Origin: Emydura subglobosa
Taxonomy: Eukaryota > Chordata > Testudines > Chelidae
Reading direction: 5' to 3'
DNA: 64,000 nucleotides
NCBI GenBank assembly: GCA_007922225.1
Contig: ML679989.1
Coordinates: forward strand, 21,916,017 to 21,980,016
Of this stretch, positions 1 to 16,200 are shown piece by piece. The notes beneath the pieces were generated by a model that saw nothing but the letters and a program-made list of their open reading frames with translations, searched no databases and had not been told where the DNA came from. Each line of letters starts with the position of its first letter. The first letter of the stretch is position 1. The translations under genes were made by a program, and so were the position numbers.

Positions 1-3000
1 GGCTGGGGGCTGTGCTGTGGGGTGGCGGGGGGTGGCGGGCTGGGGGCAGTCTGGGAGCTCGTGTTAAGGGATGTAGCTGGTGGCGAATGATGCCTGTCTT
101 ACCCCATGGCCAGATCCCGTCACCCCATGTGCCGCCCCCCCAATCTCTCGTTCTCCCCCTCACGCCCTGCCACAGTCCCCGTCACTCCTAGAACGGCTGC
201 TGCGCTGTGTGGCATCTTGTCTCTGAGCCAAGCCCTGCCCCGCAGCCTGGCGCTGCCAGGGCAAAGGCTGCCACGCCGGCCCGGGGCCCATCCCTGCCAG
301 GCTGCGCCGCCCGGCTTCAAAGGCGCAGGGTAGGGATGAATATTTCAAGTGTTTGTGGCCTAGTTGATAGGAGGAGGGGACTGGTGGGGCCCTGAGCCAG
401 GTGCTGGGCATCTCTGGGCACATCTTGCCCCTCCCCATCTGTGAAATGGGGTTCAAGATGCACCCGCCCCTTTGTGACAGGCTGCGAGGGGGCTCAGAGT
501 GCCCCAGTGGCTTCCGTGCGTCTCTCTGCCCACGGCCCCGCTCCACACAGAAATGTAAAGCCATCGCCGTGCCCGCAGCACAGCCTTCGCCAGCCAGCCT
601 CAGGACCACTCCAGCCCACGGGCCACAGCAGGGAAAGCCCTGATGGCCTCTGTCCGGCGAGGGCATTGTCAGCCCCATCCCCCAGGAACCTGGCCCTCTT
701 CCCATGTGGGCAGCCAGAGCCTACAGGCCCGGCAGCGCAGCTGGGTGACTTCTCTGAGCAGCTGAGACTATTGATCATTACCATGGGGCCTGGCAGGCTT
801 GGGATGGGCCAGAGAGCCAGCCCGGCCCATGTCCACTGCCTAGACAGGCTGGCCAGAGAAGCTCTTTCAGGGGCCAGGTGCCCTGAGCAGCAGATCCCAG
901 GCCAGCACTCGGGCATCTGCCTAAGCCAAGCCCCAAACCATAGGCAGGCTCAGCGCAGTGGCAGAATTTGATCTCCCAGGCCTGCCCCGGGGCAGTGGCA
1001 TGGGCTGGTCCAGTGCGTGGGGCTGCCTCTGGCACTGGCCAGGCCGTCCCCGTTGTGCAGTGAACACAGAGCTGGGCCCCATGGCGCTCCGGCACCTGTG
1101 ACTGCAACGCAACCTCCTGCACAACGCCCCCGCCTCTCCTCCCACGCTTCCCGCACACACTGCTCCTCGCGGGAGCCAAATAGCGCAGCGAAACCATGGC
1201 AACTGCATGCTCCAATAGGGATGCCAGCACCGTGAGCTCAGGGCTGCTGCCCGGAGGAGCGCAGGCCCGGCTGGGCTGGGTGCCACCCTCCCATCCTTCC
1301 GAGTGCTGTGTGAGGGCTTCCCCCCTGCAGTGCTAGCCTCCAGCACTAGCCGCTGACTAGTTACCCTGACTACGCAGGGTTCACCCTTGGCTAGGACACT
1401 TCCAGGGAAAACTCCCGTGAGACACTGGGGATTCTGTAGGTGGCATTCCCGTCATGGAGAGCTGTGCTGCGCTGCAGGAGATGCTGTCTTCCATGCGATC
1501 AAGGACCTGGTCCCCAGAAATCTCCTGGCACTTCTCCCAGCAGCCTTCCAAATTCCAGCTCACTTAGATTCTCTCTCCAGGAAGTTCCTCTGCAATTCCA
1601 GCTGGTTAACATGACCACAGCACAGCTGTGAAACAGCTCCTGTGTTCTGCCCCAGAGGTGGCTGCCTGATGTGACAGCTGACGGTGTATAGTTTGCAAAG
1701 CACTCCGGAAGCTGCGGGTAAGAAAGGTGTTGTCAATGGAGCTATTTTCCCCAGCAGTGTCACCCAGGAGAGATCCAGCATAGAGGTGGCAGGAAGGGCA
1801 AAGGGATGCAAGCGCAGATCTCCAGGAGCCAGGCATAGGCCAAAGATGAGGGAAGAGGCCAGCAGCTTAACCCACTGTGTGGGAAAGGAAGAAGGGGGTG
1901 TCTAGTGAGACCGAAAAAGGCCTCAGCATTTACCCCACCCAAGGGAAACCGTGATTTGCCCCCATCAGCAAAGGTCTCTGACAGCCCACCATGAGACACT
2001 AGCCAGGATAAGAACTTGGGCTTTCCAACACCAAAGGCACAAGCCCCCGTCCCTACAGCTGTTGGGGAAATTCCTCTGAGTGTGAGCAAGTAGTAGGTTG
2101 TTATCCTTTATGCTGGCTGTGGCCCCTGGAGGGAGACATGCTCTCACCACTTACTCTAACCAATGCTCTGACTCCTGGCAGGACGTTGGCCACATTGCTG
2201 TGACCGGCTTGGTCCTCTCTCTGCCCCGAGGTGTCGAGAGCTGCAGGATTTCCTGTGTCTGTGCAGATCTCCCAGGGAAATGAAACATGGACCCGCCCAG
2301 AGGAAGGGCCCCAGGCTGAGCTGGGCTAGTGCTGGGCTCAGCAGAGAGGCACACGGAAGGCCCAGCTCCTGCTTCCCCACGGCTGAGCAGTAACGTCCTG
2401 GATTCACTTTGATGTGTTTTATTTTCCAGCCCCAGAATGGATCCCAGCATGGAGCTGACACAGCAGCCTGTGCCAATGCGCACCACTGCCACCAGACCAG
2501 GTAGGAACTTCCTGCTCCAGAAACATTCCCAGCCTCAGCTCCTTGGTGGGTTTGTTTCCTTTCATCCCCCTAGTCCCAGACCTTCCTGCCTCCCCCGCCA
2601 CCAGTAGCAATGGGGAGAGCAGAACTGAACCTATCGTTCAAACCTTGAGCCTGGCTTCAGGCCAAAGACGTTCTCTGGAGTTTAACACAGTCTGCGCTGG
2701 TTTCCTGCCCCCGCTGTTCCCCTGGCACTCCCCACACTGTCTGCAACCGGGGCAAACCTGGGACCTTCGGCAGCCAAAGCACTGGCCCGACCCTTGGGCT
2801 CAGCGAGGACTGGCTATAAGGGGCAGGTGGTGGTAGCAGTTGCAGGGGCCAGACATGCACCCACATCATACCAGTGCATGGTACATATGGTGCTGCTCCC
2901 TGGAGAGACAGAGCTCCCCGGTGCGTTATGGACCCAGGCTGATTTTCTAGAAGCCCACTGCATCCTCAGGGACAAGATTTTAGACACACGTGCCTGTGCT

Positions 3001-4500
3001 TAATGTGCGTTGTGCGCCCCGTGCCACCCTGGCGCCGTGCGATGTGTGTAGGCACAGTGGGTGTCTTGACATGCCGAAATGCTGCCGTTCATGCAGAACA
3101 CACAAATGCAGGCATCTAACTGCATGTGCAAACTACGCAGCTGGATGTGAAAAGCAGGTGACTTTCTGAGCAAAATCTGCAATGGGGCGCCCCTATTTTG
3201 CACATACATTCCCCATTCAGGCACCTGGGTCTGAAAATCTGGCCCCTGGGATGTGTGGAGAGAGATTCCCCTGATTCCCTGTAGCAAGGGAGAACGTCTG
3301 TATCCTGTGGTATCCCTGCCAAAAACATTGCGGAAATAAAACCCGGTAAGTGTGTAGCAAGCCAGGGACCTGCACTGTACTGGGGGGCGTCTATGCACTT
3401 GGTGTCTGGTGCATGCATGTGTGATCTGGGACACCCCTCCGCCAGACTGGGTACAGTCTGCCCTGCAGGGTTGTGCTGGGGCCATCTTGTAAGCTCTGTG
3501 GGGTGATTCTTGGGAGAGGTAGGACCAGGCTGCAATGACCAGGAAGCTGATTCTTGATCTAGTCCCTGTGGTTCTCTCTGGCTCTCTCGCTTCCAGGCAA
3601 ACACAGTCTGTGCTGCCTAGTGCCATCAGCCAGATCTCTAAGCCCAGGCCGAACAGTCAGGACCACTGACTGCACCACCAGCCCTGCATCTGAGTCAGCC
3701 AGCCTGGCTTTGACAGGACCTAGAGAGCTTAAGAGCATGGGGGTGGTGACCCATGTCCCACAGAGCTGACGGGTCTGACACTACTTCACTGCGGGCGGCC
3801 TAGGTTTGTATTAGCATATGCCAAGCCATGCTCCCCCCATTGCTGCCAGTCGTGCCCTCTGTGTGGTTACTTATCTCGGGCGTGCAGATGCTGGCTGGCA
3901 CGTGCCAGTGTGGGTCTGTACAGAGCTGGCCAGGTAATTGGCTGCAGAGAAATGATGTGCGGAATTTGCCCTTTTCTTTTGGTGAGTGGATTTGATGAAT
4001 CCCTGCCCTCTGCTCAGCTGGCTCGGGCTGTCTGCAGACTCTTCACTTTGACTCGCCAGTTTACTGGTGATGTGCCGGTGTTATTTAAGTCACATGGTGC
4101 TGTGGCTGCTCTCTGATTGGGCGACTGAGACTTGCAAAACAGGAGAATAAGGAATTGCTGCTGCTGTACATGAAGGGCTTGGAATGTGCTTGGTGCTGCA
4201 TCGGCACAAGATCCACTCCTTGCCCCCATTGCCCAGAGCTCCTAGGTGCAAGGCTGGCCCGGCTTGGACTCGGATGGGTGTAAATCAGGAGTAATTCCAC
4301 TGTGATCCATGCCACTCTGTGGTGCAAACAAGGGGAGGATTGGGCTCAGAGGAGGCTGGCCAGAGCCAGGTAGGGAGCTACCAGGATGCAGCCTCTCTCT
4401 TTCCATGATTCTTTTTGTTCTGGGTGTCCTGTTATCAACTCCCTCCTGGTGGGCATGGGGAAGGAACAGGTGCTAATAAATCATTCCCCCTGCCTGGGAA
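1..4500. other. Upstream intergenic DNA without a supported gene
   Basis: I see no exon I can support here. Open frames on both strands lack family resemblance and coding-like composition. The first 50 bases are very G-rich, with repeated GGTGGCGGGG-like runs. A short stretch near 430-460 resembles the end of a MIR-type SINE. The DNA could contain 5' untranslated exons of AJM1 or downstream sequence of another gene, but nothing visible decides this. Confidence 0.5.
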
Positions 4501-4529
4501 TTTTCTTTCTTTCTTTCTTTCTTTCTTTC
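4501..4529. repeat. (TTTC)n microsatellite
   Basis: About seven copies of a TTTC tetranucleotide lie just before an A/T-rich stretch that leads into the hairpin element at 4641-4870. Confidence 0.9.
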
Positions 4530-4640
4530 ATGACAAGTGCACTTTCTGAAATATTGACATTTTCCACAAGACGTTTTTAATTTAGCTGAAACGTTTCAAT
4601 TTTCTTTCGGAAAAATCAAAATAAAGTATTTCCTTTTGGA

Positions 4641-4870
4641 TCAGTTTGATGTTAATCTGTGTCTCATGTCCCCCCTTCTCTGTGGGTGAAGTTCTCTGGC
4701 TGGACTACGTCACCCATGATGCACCACAGTTTCCTTCTGCTTGAACTGCTGTGGTGCATCATGGGTGTCACATCATGGGAGGTGTAGTCCAGCCAAGGAG
4801 TTCAGCCCACAGAGGAGGATGGAGGCATGAGGAACTGCGACTCCTCAGATACAGATTAATGTCAAACTGA
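4641..4870. repeat. Long imperfect inverted repeat, MITE-like
   Basis: The left arm, starting TCAGTTTGATGTTAATCTGT at 4641, is mirrored by ACAGATTAATGTCAAACTGA ending at 4870. The centre is a perfect 19-bp palindrome (4711-4729 with 4749-4767) around a loop of 19 bases. The right arm carries an extra segment of about 13 bases (4768-4780). The flanks (about 4540-4640 and 4870-5040) are A/T-rich GAAACnnTTTC-type sequence, and similar sequence recurs near 36640-37070 and 40560-40800. This is the layout of a non-autonomous hairpin DNA element. I cannot name the family. Confidence 0.7.
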
Positions 4871-5639
4871 GCTGAAACAAAACGTGGCGACATTTCTGAA
4901 TCAAAACTTTCCATTTGGCAAAAACTGTTGACGCTTCAACTTTGTTGTGGCCCGATTCAGAATGAAACAAATGTGGGAATAATGGAGTTTCCTGCAGAAT
5001 GGAAATTCAGATTCTCGGCCCTCTCTGTAAATCCTGAGCCATGCATGCTCGTGGATATCTGGTATGTCCATGGCCTCTGGCACTGCAGGATCTGAGCACT
5101 GCATCACCTCGGTCACAAGCAGAGCAGGCACTTCTAAAGGAATGGCCAACCCCAACCATTCATGTGAATAAGCCTTGTTTTCATGAATTCTGAACTAGGC
5201 CTTGGCCATTTGGAATTCCCCATTGCTGTGTCTGCACCATTCGGCCAGCTCCAGTTCTTACCCCAGCATGGGCACTTTTGCACATGCGCCCACTAGACCC
5301 AACCCCAAGCATTCCAGAATCATGAGTCCAGCACCCAAAATCACGAGCTTGGCTAAAAATCAGGAGCTTTTTAAAATAAGCTGGGCTGGGTCCTGTGTCT
5401 TTGCCTCCAGGATTTTGTGCATTTGGGGTCATGTTTTCCACCGTTTCCCCACAGTCCAAAGGGCTAGAAACTGGTTGCCCTCTTAAACTGAGACCCCCCC
5501 CTCCAATCCCTTGGCTTCAGGCGCTGTAAGAAAAACCTCCCGTATCAGGAGACTTGCGATCAAACCACAAGAGCTTCTGTCTGGAGAGGACCTCTCCAGA
5601 ATCTGAGAGATTCAAGGCCCCTTCTCTCTTCTGTTGCAG

Positions 5640-8992
<3,353 letters not shown>

Positions 8993-9100
8993 CCAGCGCT
9001 GCCGCGCCTCTGCCGCCGACACACAGGCCTCCTATTTATTGCCCTTTGTAGAAGGTATTTTATTATTGATGCACTAAATTGGTCGGTCAGTATCTTCCTA
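8993..9100 (+). other. AJM1: AJM1 3' untranslated region (start)
   Basis: The stop codon at 8990-8992 is followed by an A/T-richer tail, including TATTTATT and ATTTTATTATTGATG. No canonical AATAAA was found close by, so the true transcript end is unknown and may lie well downstream. Confidence 0.4.
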
Positions 9101-12100
9101 TCGTTTCTAGGAGAGAAGTGTCGGTGCCAGGTCCAGGGGAGGCCTGGGCAGGATGCTGTCCTACCGAGGGGGCGACATCCGGGGCCACCTGCCTTTGTGG
9201 CCACTGGCTAGTCAGGCAAGAGCTGCTGAGGTCTCTAGATCCTGGGGTGGGGCTGGTCCTGCATGAGATTTGCCATGATGAGCGATCTGCCACCACAGGG
9301 TAACTCCAGGGCCATGAGTCTGCCTCAGCCAGGTTCTTTTACTGCCGTCTCGTTGTTTAACCTGCTTCCCAGCTGGGCTTGGCCAAGGCACAGGGCAACC
9401 GGCTCCCCTGCAGCTCTTCTAATAGCAGCTCAGCAGCCCTGCCTGTTCCTGCTCCCCGGGTCTAACCACTAGACAACATGGCTACCTCGAAGCAAGTGTG
9501 GCCAGAGCAATCCTTTTAGGCTCCCTGCCAGGCCCGCTCCATCCTGCTGCCTGGACGCCAAATTGCCGTAGCTGCTTCCAAGCAGCCAGCTCCCCCTCCC
9601 CCTCCTGGTTAACTCTGGGAACAGCCGGGGGGGCAGGTTTTTGACTTGGCCTCTACAAGGGGGCCCAGGGTCGTGGCGCAGCGGTTCCCATTTGTCTGCA
9701 GGGCTGCGTACTCGGCCGTGGAAGGGGGCCCATGGCCATGCCATGGCACCTGGGGGTGGGTGCAGAGGGAGCATGCTAGGGCCTTTGGGTGGTGCAGACA
9801 CAGCTGTGGCGCTGTTTTGAAAATGTGAGCTCTGGACAGCGTGCCCCTCCCAGGGGCTCCATCCGGAGCAGTCTCTCTGCAGCGGGTGCTCTAGGTGGTC
9901 TCCGTACCGTAGGAGGCTCTATACGCTGTGGATCCTCTGTGGTCTCTATACAGCATGAGGCTAGTCTATGTGGTCTCTATACAATGGGCATTTCCTCCCC
10001 TCAGGCCCTGGCCCAGCTGCCCACCTGCCCCACGTGCTGTTTCCACTTGCCAAAATCCCCCTCACCCTCATCCAGCCCCTCCCCAGTGTTGAGTCAGTCC
10101 AAGCTGCCAACAGAAGGGCCCCATCCTGTGTGGTGCTCAGCCCTCCCTGCCCTGTGGGTGAGAGTGGGAACCTCACCTCCTGGGGTGCCCTGACCCTGCG
10201 AGTGCCGTCTGGCTGGGGCACGACCGCTCTTGCTGTGCCAGGCCAGCGGGTGAATGATCATCCGCCAGTGCCGGACTTAAGGCGGAGGCCACAAGGGGTT
10301 AAATGTCCAAGGCACCTGATGCACTTTATCTGTAACTGACAATAACCTACTTCCAGGCAAAGCCGGCAGCGGCAGCCCCCAATTCGCCCCCCAGCAATAA
10401 GGTCCAGGCCCACCTCCCTCCTCACCCTTCCCCAGGACACTCCCACCCCCCGGCATAACTGAGGGGGAGCCTGTACCTGCCCTGGCCCTGTGCGCACAAC
10501 CAAGGACGAGCTCCCAGGGCTATGCTCCAGGGCCCCAGCTCCTCTGGGAAAGGAGGGGGCGCAGACCCGGGCAGGGCGTGGTGCTGGCTGCTCCGAGTTC
10601 AGCTCTGGGTGGTGCTCTGCCAGGGCAGTGGGGACTCTGGACGGCAGGTGGCTGCAGTGGATCCAGGGCCAGCCCATGTCCCAGCAGGATCTAGAGGGAA
10701 ATGGATCTGCATTCTCCCAGGGAATAACCCTCCAGAGACAGGTTCAGGATGAAAGCTACACCTCAGCACCCCTTGCCCAGGGAGAACCGCAGCAGGTGGG
10801 CTGTTTTTGGCCACGTATACACTGGTTCTCCTCTCCGGGCTGCATTTCCCATGCCATCCCCAGGCCGCCTGGGGCCCCCGAGGGCTCAAACCCAGCCAGT
10901 GTTGCACCATTTGGTTTCACTTGTGGAATTCACAGCCACGCTGCTGCCTCCTGCTCCTGACCATCACTGCCCACGTTAACGAGCCTGGCGCCTAGTGCAG
11001 ACCTGGGGGATGGGCAGGCTCTCCTGTCACACTGGTGTCTCCCTTGGCCTCGGGAGTTACACCAGTGTGAAAAGGGATGAGCCAGAGCAGGATCAGGGCC
11101 TTCCTTTGGTATCATTTAACTAGGCTGATGTCAGAGCCTGATGGATCCTGGGCCCCGTCATCATTTACTCTTCTTCACAGTGGCCAAGGAGGGGCCTGAA
11201 TCCCAGTAACTGGCCCAAGCCAGGACTAAGTCCCAGCCATGGCCTGGGATCTGAACGTCCCCACAGCATGGCCTTCTAGACCCAAGGTCACTCCTAACAG
11301 GACAGGCTTGCCTTTCCCGTAGGGAGGCTGCTCTGCTTGGAGCCCAGCCAGCCACGTGCGCACCAGGCTTGTGCCAGTCTGCCTGTAATACCAGGCTTGT
11401 GCCAGTCTGCCTGTAACGAGCCCCTGGGGCTAAGCGGCCTCCCCCTGCAATGTCCAGGATTCGCTGGGCCCCTGTCGCTGGGGCTGTGCCAAGCTGTAAG
11501 GGGAAATCACATGGCTTCCTTGCGGGTGTGTGAGGCCATACCCTGAGCCTTGTGGCACCAGGGCAGAGGCGGGAGCACTGCCTGGCATGCAGCGACTCCG
11601 GGTGTCAGTGAGCTCAGACGGGCCCCGGGGCTGCCTGTATGATCCTGGGACTGTCAATACGCCCAACTGCCTTCCTGGGGCTGGCTGGAGATTGGGTGCA
11701 GGGCTGGATGTGCCCGCTCAGCCCCCTTGTGCCACGGATCCAGAACCAGCCCCTAGGACGCTCTGAGCCTGGCCTGTCTCCTTGCAGGGGATTGCAGGTC
11801 CAACCCTCCCTGCCCTCCGGGGCCGCATCCCCTTTGAGGTCTTGCACTGGATGGCCAGGCCTGCCTGGGCACTCCGAGTGTGAGCAGGGGATGGGCCCGC
11901 TATTGTGGGGAACGTTCCCAGCTCACACACGACCCTGGTGGAGTTGGCTAGCGACAGGATCTCAGTCCTTGTTCCCCTCCCTTTACCCAGAGGCCAGCCT
12001 GACCAGGAGGGCCCCTCCCGCTGTCCTGGGTGCCAGGGTCCCTGTAACCCCGACATGGTGGGGCCAGGATTCCTGGGGGCTCGACCTTGTTGTGCTCACT

Positions 12101-12270
12101 CTGGGCAGGGTTCAGGGTGTCCCAGCTCCGGGCTGCTCTCTGCACTGGGCGCTTCCCTGCCCCCCGGATCCTTGCAGACAGTGCAAAGCAAACCCCACTG
12201 ATTGAACAGCCGCCAAGTAAGAAAACAAGGGAAACATGGGAAAGGAAAACAGCTGATGCCAGCCCGGGGC
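9101..12270. other. Intergenic DNA between AJM1 and PHPT1 (left part)
   Basis: No exon with family resemblance is seen. A degenerate tandem CTCTATAC-type stretch occurs at about 9900-9985, and a 28-bp perfect-core duplication at 11363-11418. The rest looks like unique GC-moderate sequence. Confidence 0.5.
11363..11418. repeat. 28-bp direct tandem duplication
   Basis: Two head-to-tail copies start CCAGGCTTGTGCCAGTCTGC at 11363 and 11391 and differ only in the last two bases. This looks like a recent replication-slippage duplication. Confidence 0.9.
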
Positions 12271-12279
12271 TCCCGGCCG

Positions 12280-12750
12280 GCATCGCTGGGGCGTGGGGGA
12301 CGCGCACAGGCTGCGTCTCACCCGTTGCAGGCCCCTGCCCAGGCCTGGCTGCGCTGCTGGGACCTCGTGGGGCAGACACCTGCCCTGGCGGTGGCCGCAC
12401 GCTCCCAGGGCCCCTCTCCCCAGCGTCGCCCCGCCGGGGTCACAGCCCCCTCCCAGGCTGGCCTGCGCAGCCCCTGGGCTGGGGGCGTCTCCCTGCACCG
12501 GGTCCTGCCCCGCTCCCCCCCAGCCGGTCCCCAGCCCGGCCCCGCTGCTGCTCTGCAGCTCCCCAGCAGCTCCCTGCTCTGCGGACTGGCTCCGGTCCTG
12601 CCCGGCTCCAGCTTCTCCTTCCCTGCGCCCTGCTCTGCGCGCTCACACAGAGCCCCGCCTCATTGGCCTGTCCGCCCTGTCAATCAGGCTGACCTAGCGC
12701 ATTGGCCTCTCCCCACTGGCCCTGGGGTCTGTCCGTCTCGGACCTGGTTC
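12280..12750. promoter_or_regulatory. GC/CpG-rich promoter-like patch with CCAAT-type boxes
   Basis: CpG density rises here compared with both sides. Two ATTGG boxes (12662-12666 and 12701-12705) and a GTCAATCA element (12679-12686) cluster in 45 bp next to CCGCCC-like GC boxes. The boxes read CCAAT on the minus strand. No coding exon could be tied to the patch. It could drive a noncoding transcript or act as an enhancer. The call is inference from composition only. Confidence 0.3.
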
Positions 12751-13230
12751 CTCAGCCCCCCTCCCTTGCACTATGGGGCTGGGAGATGCCAGCCCAGCAC
12801 CCGCCATGGGGAGCCCGGCCTGCGTTCAGACCTGAGCCCGTGGCTATGGCCTGCCCCCAGCAATGCCCCGTGCAGAGGCAGCTCCAGCAGCAGAAGAGGG
12901 GCCCGCGGGCGCGGCTCATGGGGAGTGGGGAGCGCAGGCTGTGCCACACCGGGGGGCTCTGCCAGCCAGCACCAGGCAGCCGCTCTCCTCTCTGCAACAT
13001 GCAGGGAGCCAGGCCTTTGCCTCTTCCGCCCTGCCCAGACATTGCCGTCCTCCGCTCGCTTCCCTGGTAAAGAAGCCAGCGTCTGCTCGCCGGGCCCAAG
13101 GCTTTATCCCTGCTGCTCGCCAGCCCCTGGCTCAGCAGCTCTCCGGGGGGCCAGGCCTTCCTGGAACAGCCTCTTCTTCCCGGCGCTGCCCGGCTGCCCT
13201 GGGGTTTTTGGGGGGCCATGCAGAGAGTGA

Positions 13231-16200
13231 GCAGGCGCTCCCCGTCCCTGGGCCCCTCTGGCCCAGCCTGCACCTTATGCACCAGCCTGCTGCAGGGACA
13301 GCTCCGCTCACCCTGGCTTGCATGGGGGGCGGGCCCAGGTATCTCTCTGCCCAGTGAAGGGGAGTCTGCGAGCTTTGCCAGGGCCCCGCTCCTGAGTGAC
13401 GGCAGCTGCTCACTGCAGGGCCCCAGCCCCCAAACAAAGGAGCCCAGCAAAGTGCAATCCCAGGGGGCAGATCAGAGCCCTGGGGCGGGCTGCTGCAAAC
13501 AGTCCAGAAAGTTCGGGGTTCAGTTAACCCCACCATGCGCTTGTGCATCTCTCCGTGGGTCAGTTGGGCCACCCTGATGCCCTGGTGTCAGATGGCCACA
13601 GCGCCAGCTGGGGGCTGTTTTTCTGAGTGTGCCAAGGACCTGTGCCAGCGGGACACCCCCTCGGGTGGTGCTTTGCTACAGCTGCCCTGGTATCAAAGGG
13701 GCTAATGCTGTGTTGGGGGGGGGGGTCCTGTTTCGGGGGTGCACACGCCTGGGGCAGGTGTTTTCTGGAAAAAGCCAAATGCTTTCTGTTTACACAGCGG
13801 AAGTTCAGCAGAGCTGTGGGTGGGGGAGGGGAGGGCAGGGAGCATGGTGTGCGTGTGCAAGTGCCTGCGTGGTGTGCGAGGGGCAGGCAGGCCCAGTGCA
13901 CACTTGTAACATGGGCCCCGCCCACAATCCCTCGTCCCAGACAGACAATCTCAGGAGCCAGGACACATTTTTTCATCCTGGTAATGGAGGTTGGGCTGGG
14001 CCCCCCAGGGCCTCTGGGCCCCAGTGAAGTGTACCCTTCCCCCCATGTGGGGGCCCTGGGTGCAGGCAAGGGCTGGGCGTGGCCTACGTGTCTTTGTGGG
14101 AGGGGTTTGGGCCTGCACACGGGGGGCACCTGGCTCTGTGTTTTGCAGGAAGCAGGGACAGGCTGACGGGTGTTTCCTGCCTGTATGCAGCGCAGTGGCG
14201 GGCTCAGCAGGCAGGTTCCCTGGCAGGTTCTGTGCTTGTGGAGGGGCTGGAAATCAGCTGGGCCTAGTGGAAATCAGCTGGGCCAAACCCCTGTGGGAGC
14301 CCCCTGCCCCCCGCCCCCCATGGGGGGCATCCCCAGAGCTTCCTGCTGGCGGGGGTGGGAGGCCAAAGCTCAGTGCAGGAGCAGCAGCGAGCTGGTGCAG
14401 AGCAGCCTCTCCCCGAGGGGGCAGGAGCAGGAGCAGGGTGCGGGCTGAGCACCCCCGTCTGGCTGCGCGGCCTTGGCTGTGCTGGGTCCCTGCCAGTGTG
14501 GGCAGCGGGTGACGCCCACCAGGGTGCTCGCATCTGCTGCCAGCTTTGTGTCTCCTCTGTCCGTGCAAAGGAGCTTGGCCACCTGCCAGCGTCAGATCTC
14601 TGCCCATCACGTCCGCTCCTGCTGGCAGCTGGCCCAGGCCAGAGGCTTTCCTTTCCCTCACGCGGCCGCAGAGCGCCCGGCTCCCTGCTGTCACTCCAGG
14701 TATCAGGAGAGGGAAGGCTGAGGGCATGGAGGTCTTGGGGGGCCCCTCCCTGCAGCCAGGGCAGGTGTCTCTGGATGGGTCCCTTAGGACTGATGAATTC
14801 CTTGAGGCCCAGCCGCTCTAACCCTCAGGCCCTGCCCCACTGCGGCACGGCACTGTCCAGCCGACCCACTGCCCCAGGACTGCTCCCCCCGGCTGACACG
14901 TTCGTTCAGAGCCCAGGACTCTGGTAGCTCCCTTGGCTGCTTCTCCCCTGCAGCAAAGGCAGCTGCTCACTGGCTTCCCAAGGCCTGGCCGGCTGCCTGG
15001 GAAGGGGGGTGTCCCACCGGGGCCCCCAAGGTGTGAGCATGTCTGTGACACCAGCCTCGCTGTCCCAGGGAAGCACCCAGGTGTGGCAGTGCCCTTGGCT
15101 CGGAGCCAGGGAGAGGCCCGTGAGACAGTCTCGAGTCCAGGGAGCTTCTGCTCAGCCCAGCTGCTTCCCGCCAGAATCCAGCGCTGCCCCAACGCTGCCA
15201 GCCCGCTCTGTGGCTGGGGCGCCCCAGGGTGTCGCCCTGCCCCCAGCTCCAGAGCCAGGGGCCGGCAAACTACCCGCTGGCTGAATGCTGTATTGGAGAG
15301 GGGGAGAGGGAGGTGGAAGCTGCCCAGAGCTACCTGAGCATGGCTGGGGAGAAGAATTTGTGGGGGCTTCTTGAAGGGGTGCAGGTGCCCCCGGCTATGC
15401 AGCCAGGCAGGCCCAGGATGGGGCAGTGGAGCTCCTCATCCAGTCCCAAAGGATCAGCAGAGGCCCTGCCTCTCCGGCCCGCCTTCGTCCCATGGCTGCA
15501 CCGTGTGGGCTGGCAGCGGCAGCAGACTGCCTGGGTTTCCTAGCCCACAGCAGGTGCCCCTCCCCATGCTCCACCTCCAGCAGAGGGCCCACCCTGTCCT
15601 GTGGGGCTACGGCCACTGGCTCCTGAGCCTAGGGGCCGGGGGCCACCAGTGCCGAGTGCAATGGTGGGTTGGTGGTCTCCAAGCCCCCCCATGCCTCAGC
15701 TGGAAGCAGCTGAGAGCCTTCCCTGCCCCTGCTTGTGGCTGGATCCTGCCCCAGGCTGTCCCCTAGCCGTTTCAGACAGGGTCTCTGCAGGGTCTCGTGG
15801 CTCGTCCTCACGCCAGAGGCCGAGCTGGGTGCGGCTCCATGCATAGATGCGGGGGCCGTTAATCCATTAGACAAGGGGAATGACTTTTATGAGCTTCGGT
15901 GGCTCGCAGGTGCCAGCTGCCCAGCGCGCTTGGCCAGAACCATGCACATCAGCAACAGCCCCTGCCGCTGCTGCAGAGCCCGTCTGGAGGCATTCGCGGG
16001 CTGGGGGCATGGAGTCCAGCCTCTCAGCTGGGCAGTCACCCAGCAAAGCCACGGGGCCATGCCAGCAGCACTCCCTTTCCCTGGCACCTTGCCTGAGGCG
16101 ATCTCCGCTTCTCCGGGTGTCCGGGGCCATGGTGGCGGGGGGGAGGGGGCTCTTTCACGCAATGTGACTCCGATAACCTGGGTGCGATGGCTACGGTGCA

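Noticed and set aside
160..705. 181-codon open frame on the minus strand near the left edge
   Set aside because: No family resemblance, and overlapping frames on both strands of similar length.
3000..3626. 208-codon open frame on the minus strand
   Set aside because: No recognisable domain, odd composition, no splice or promoter context, competing overlapping frame at 3116-3604.
12202..13230. 342-codon open frame on the + strand
   Set aside because: Low-complexity Pro/Ser/Ala/Arg composition typical of GC-rich noncoding DNA, no domain resemblance, overlapping long frames in the other + frames.
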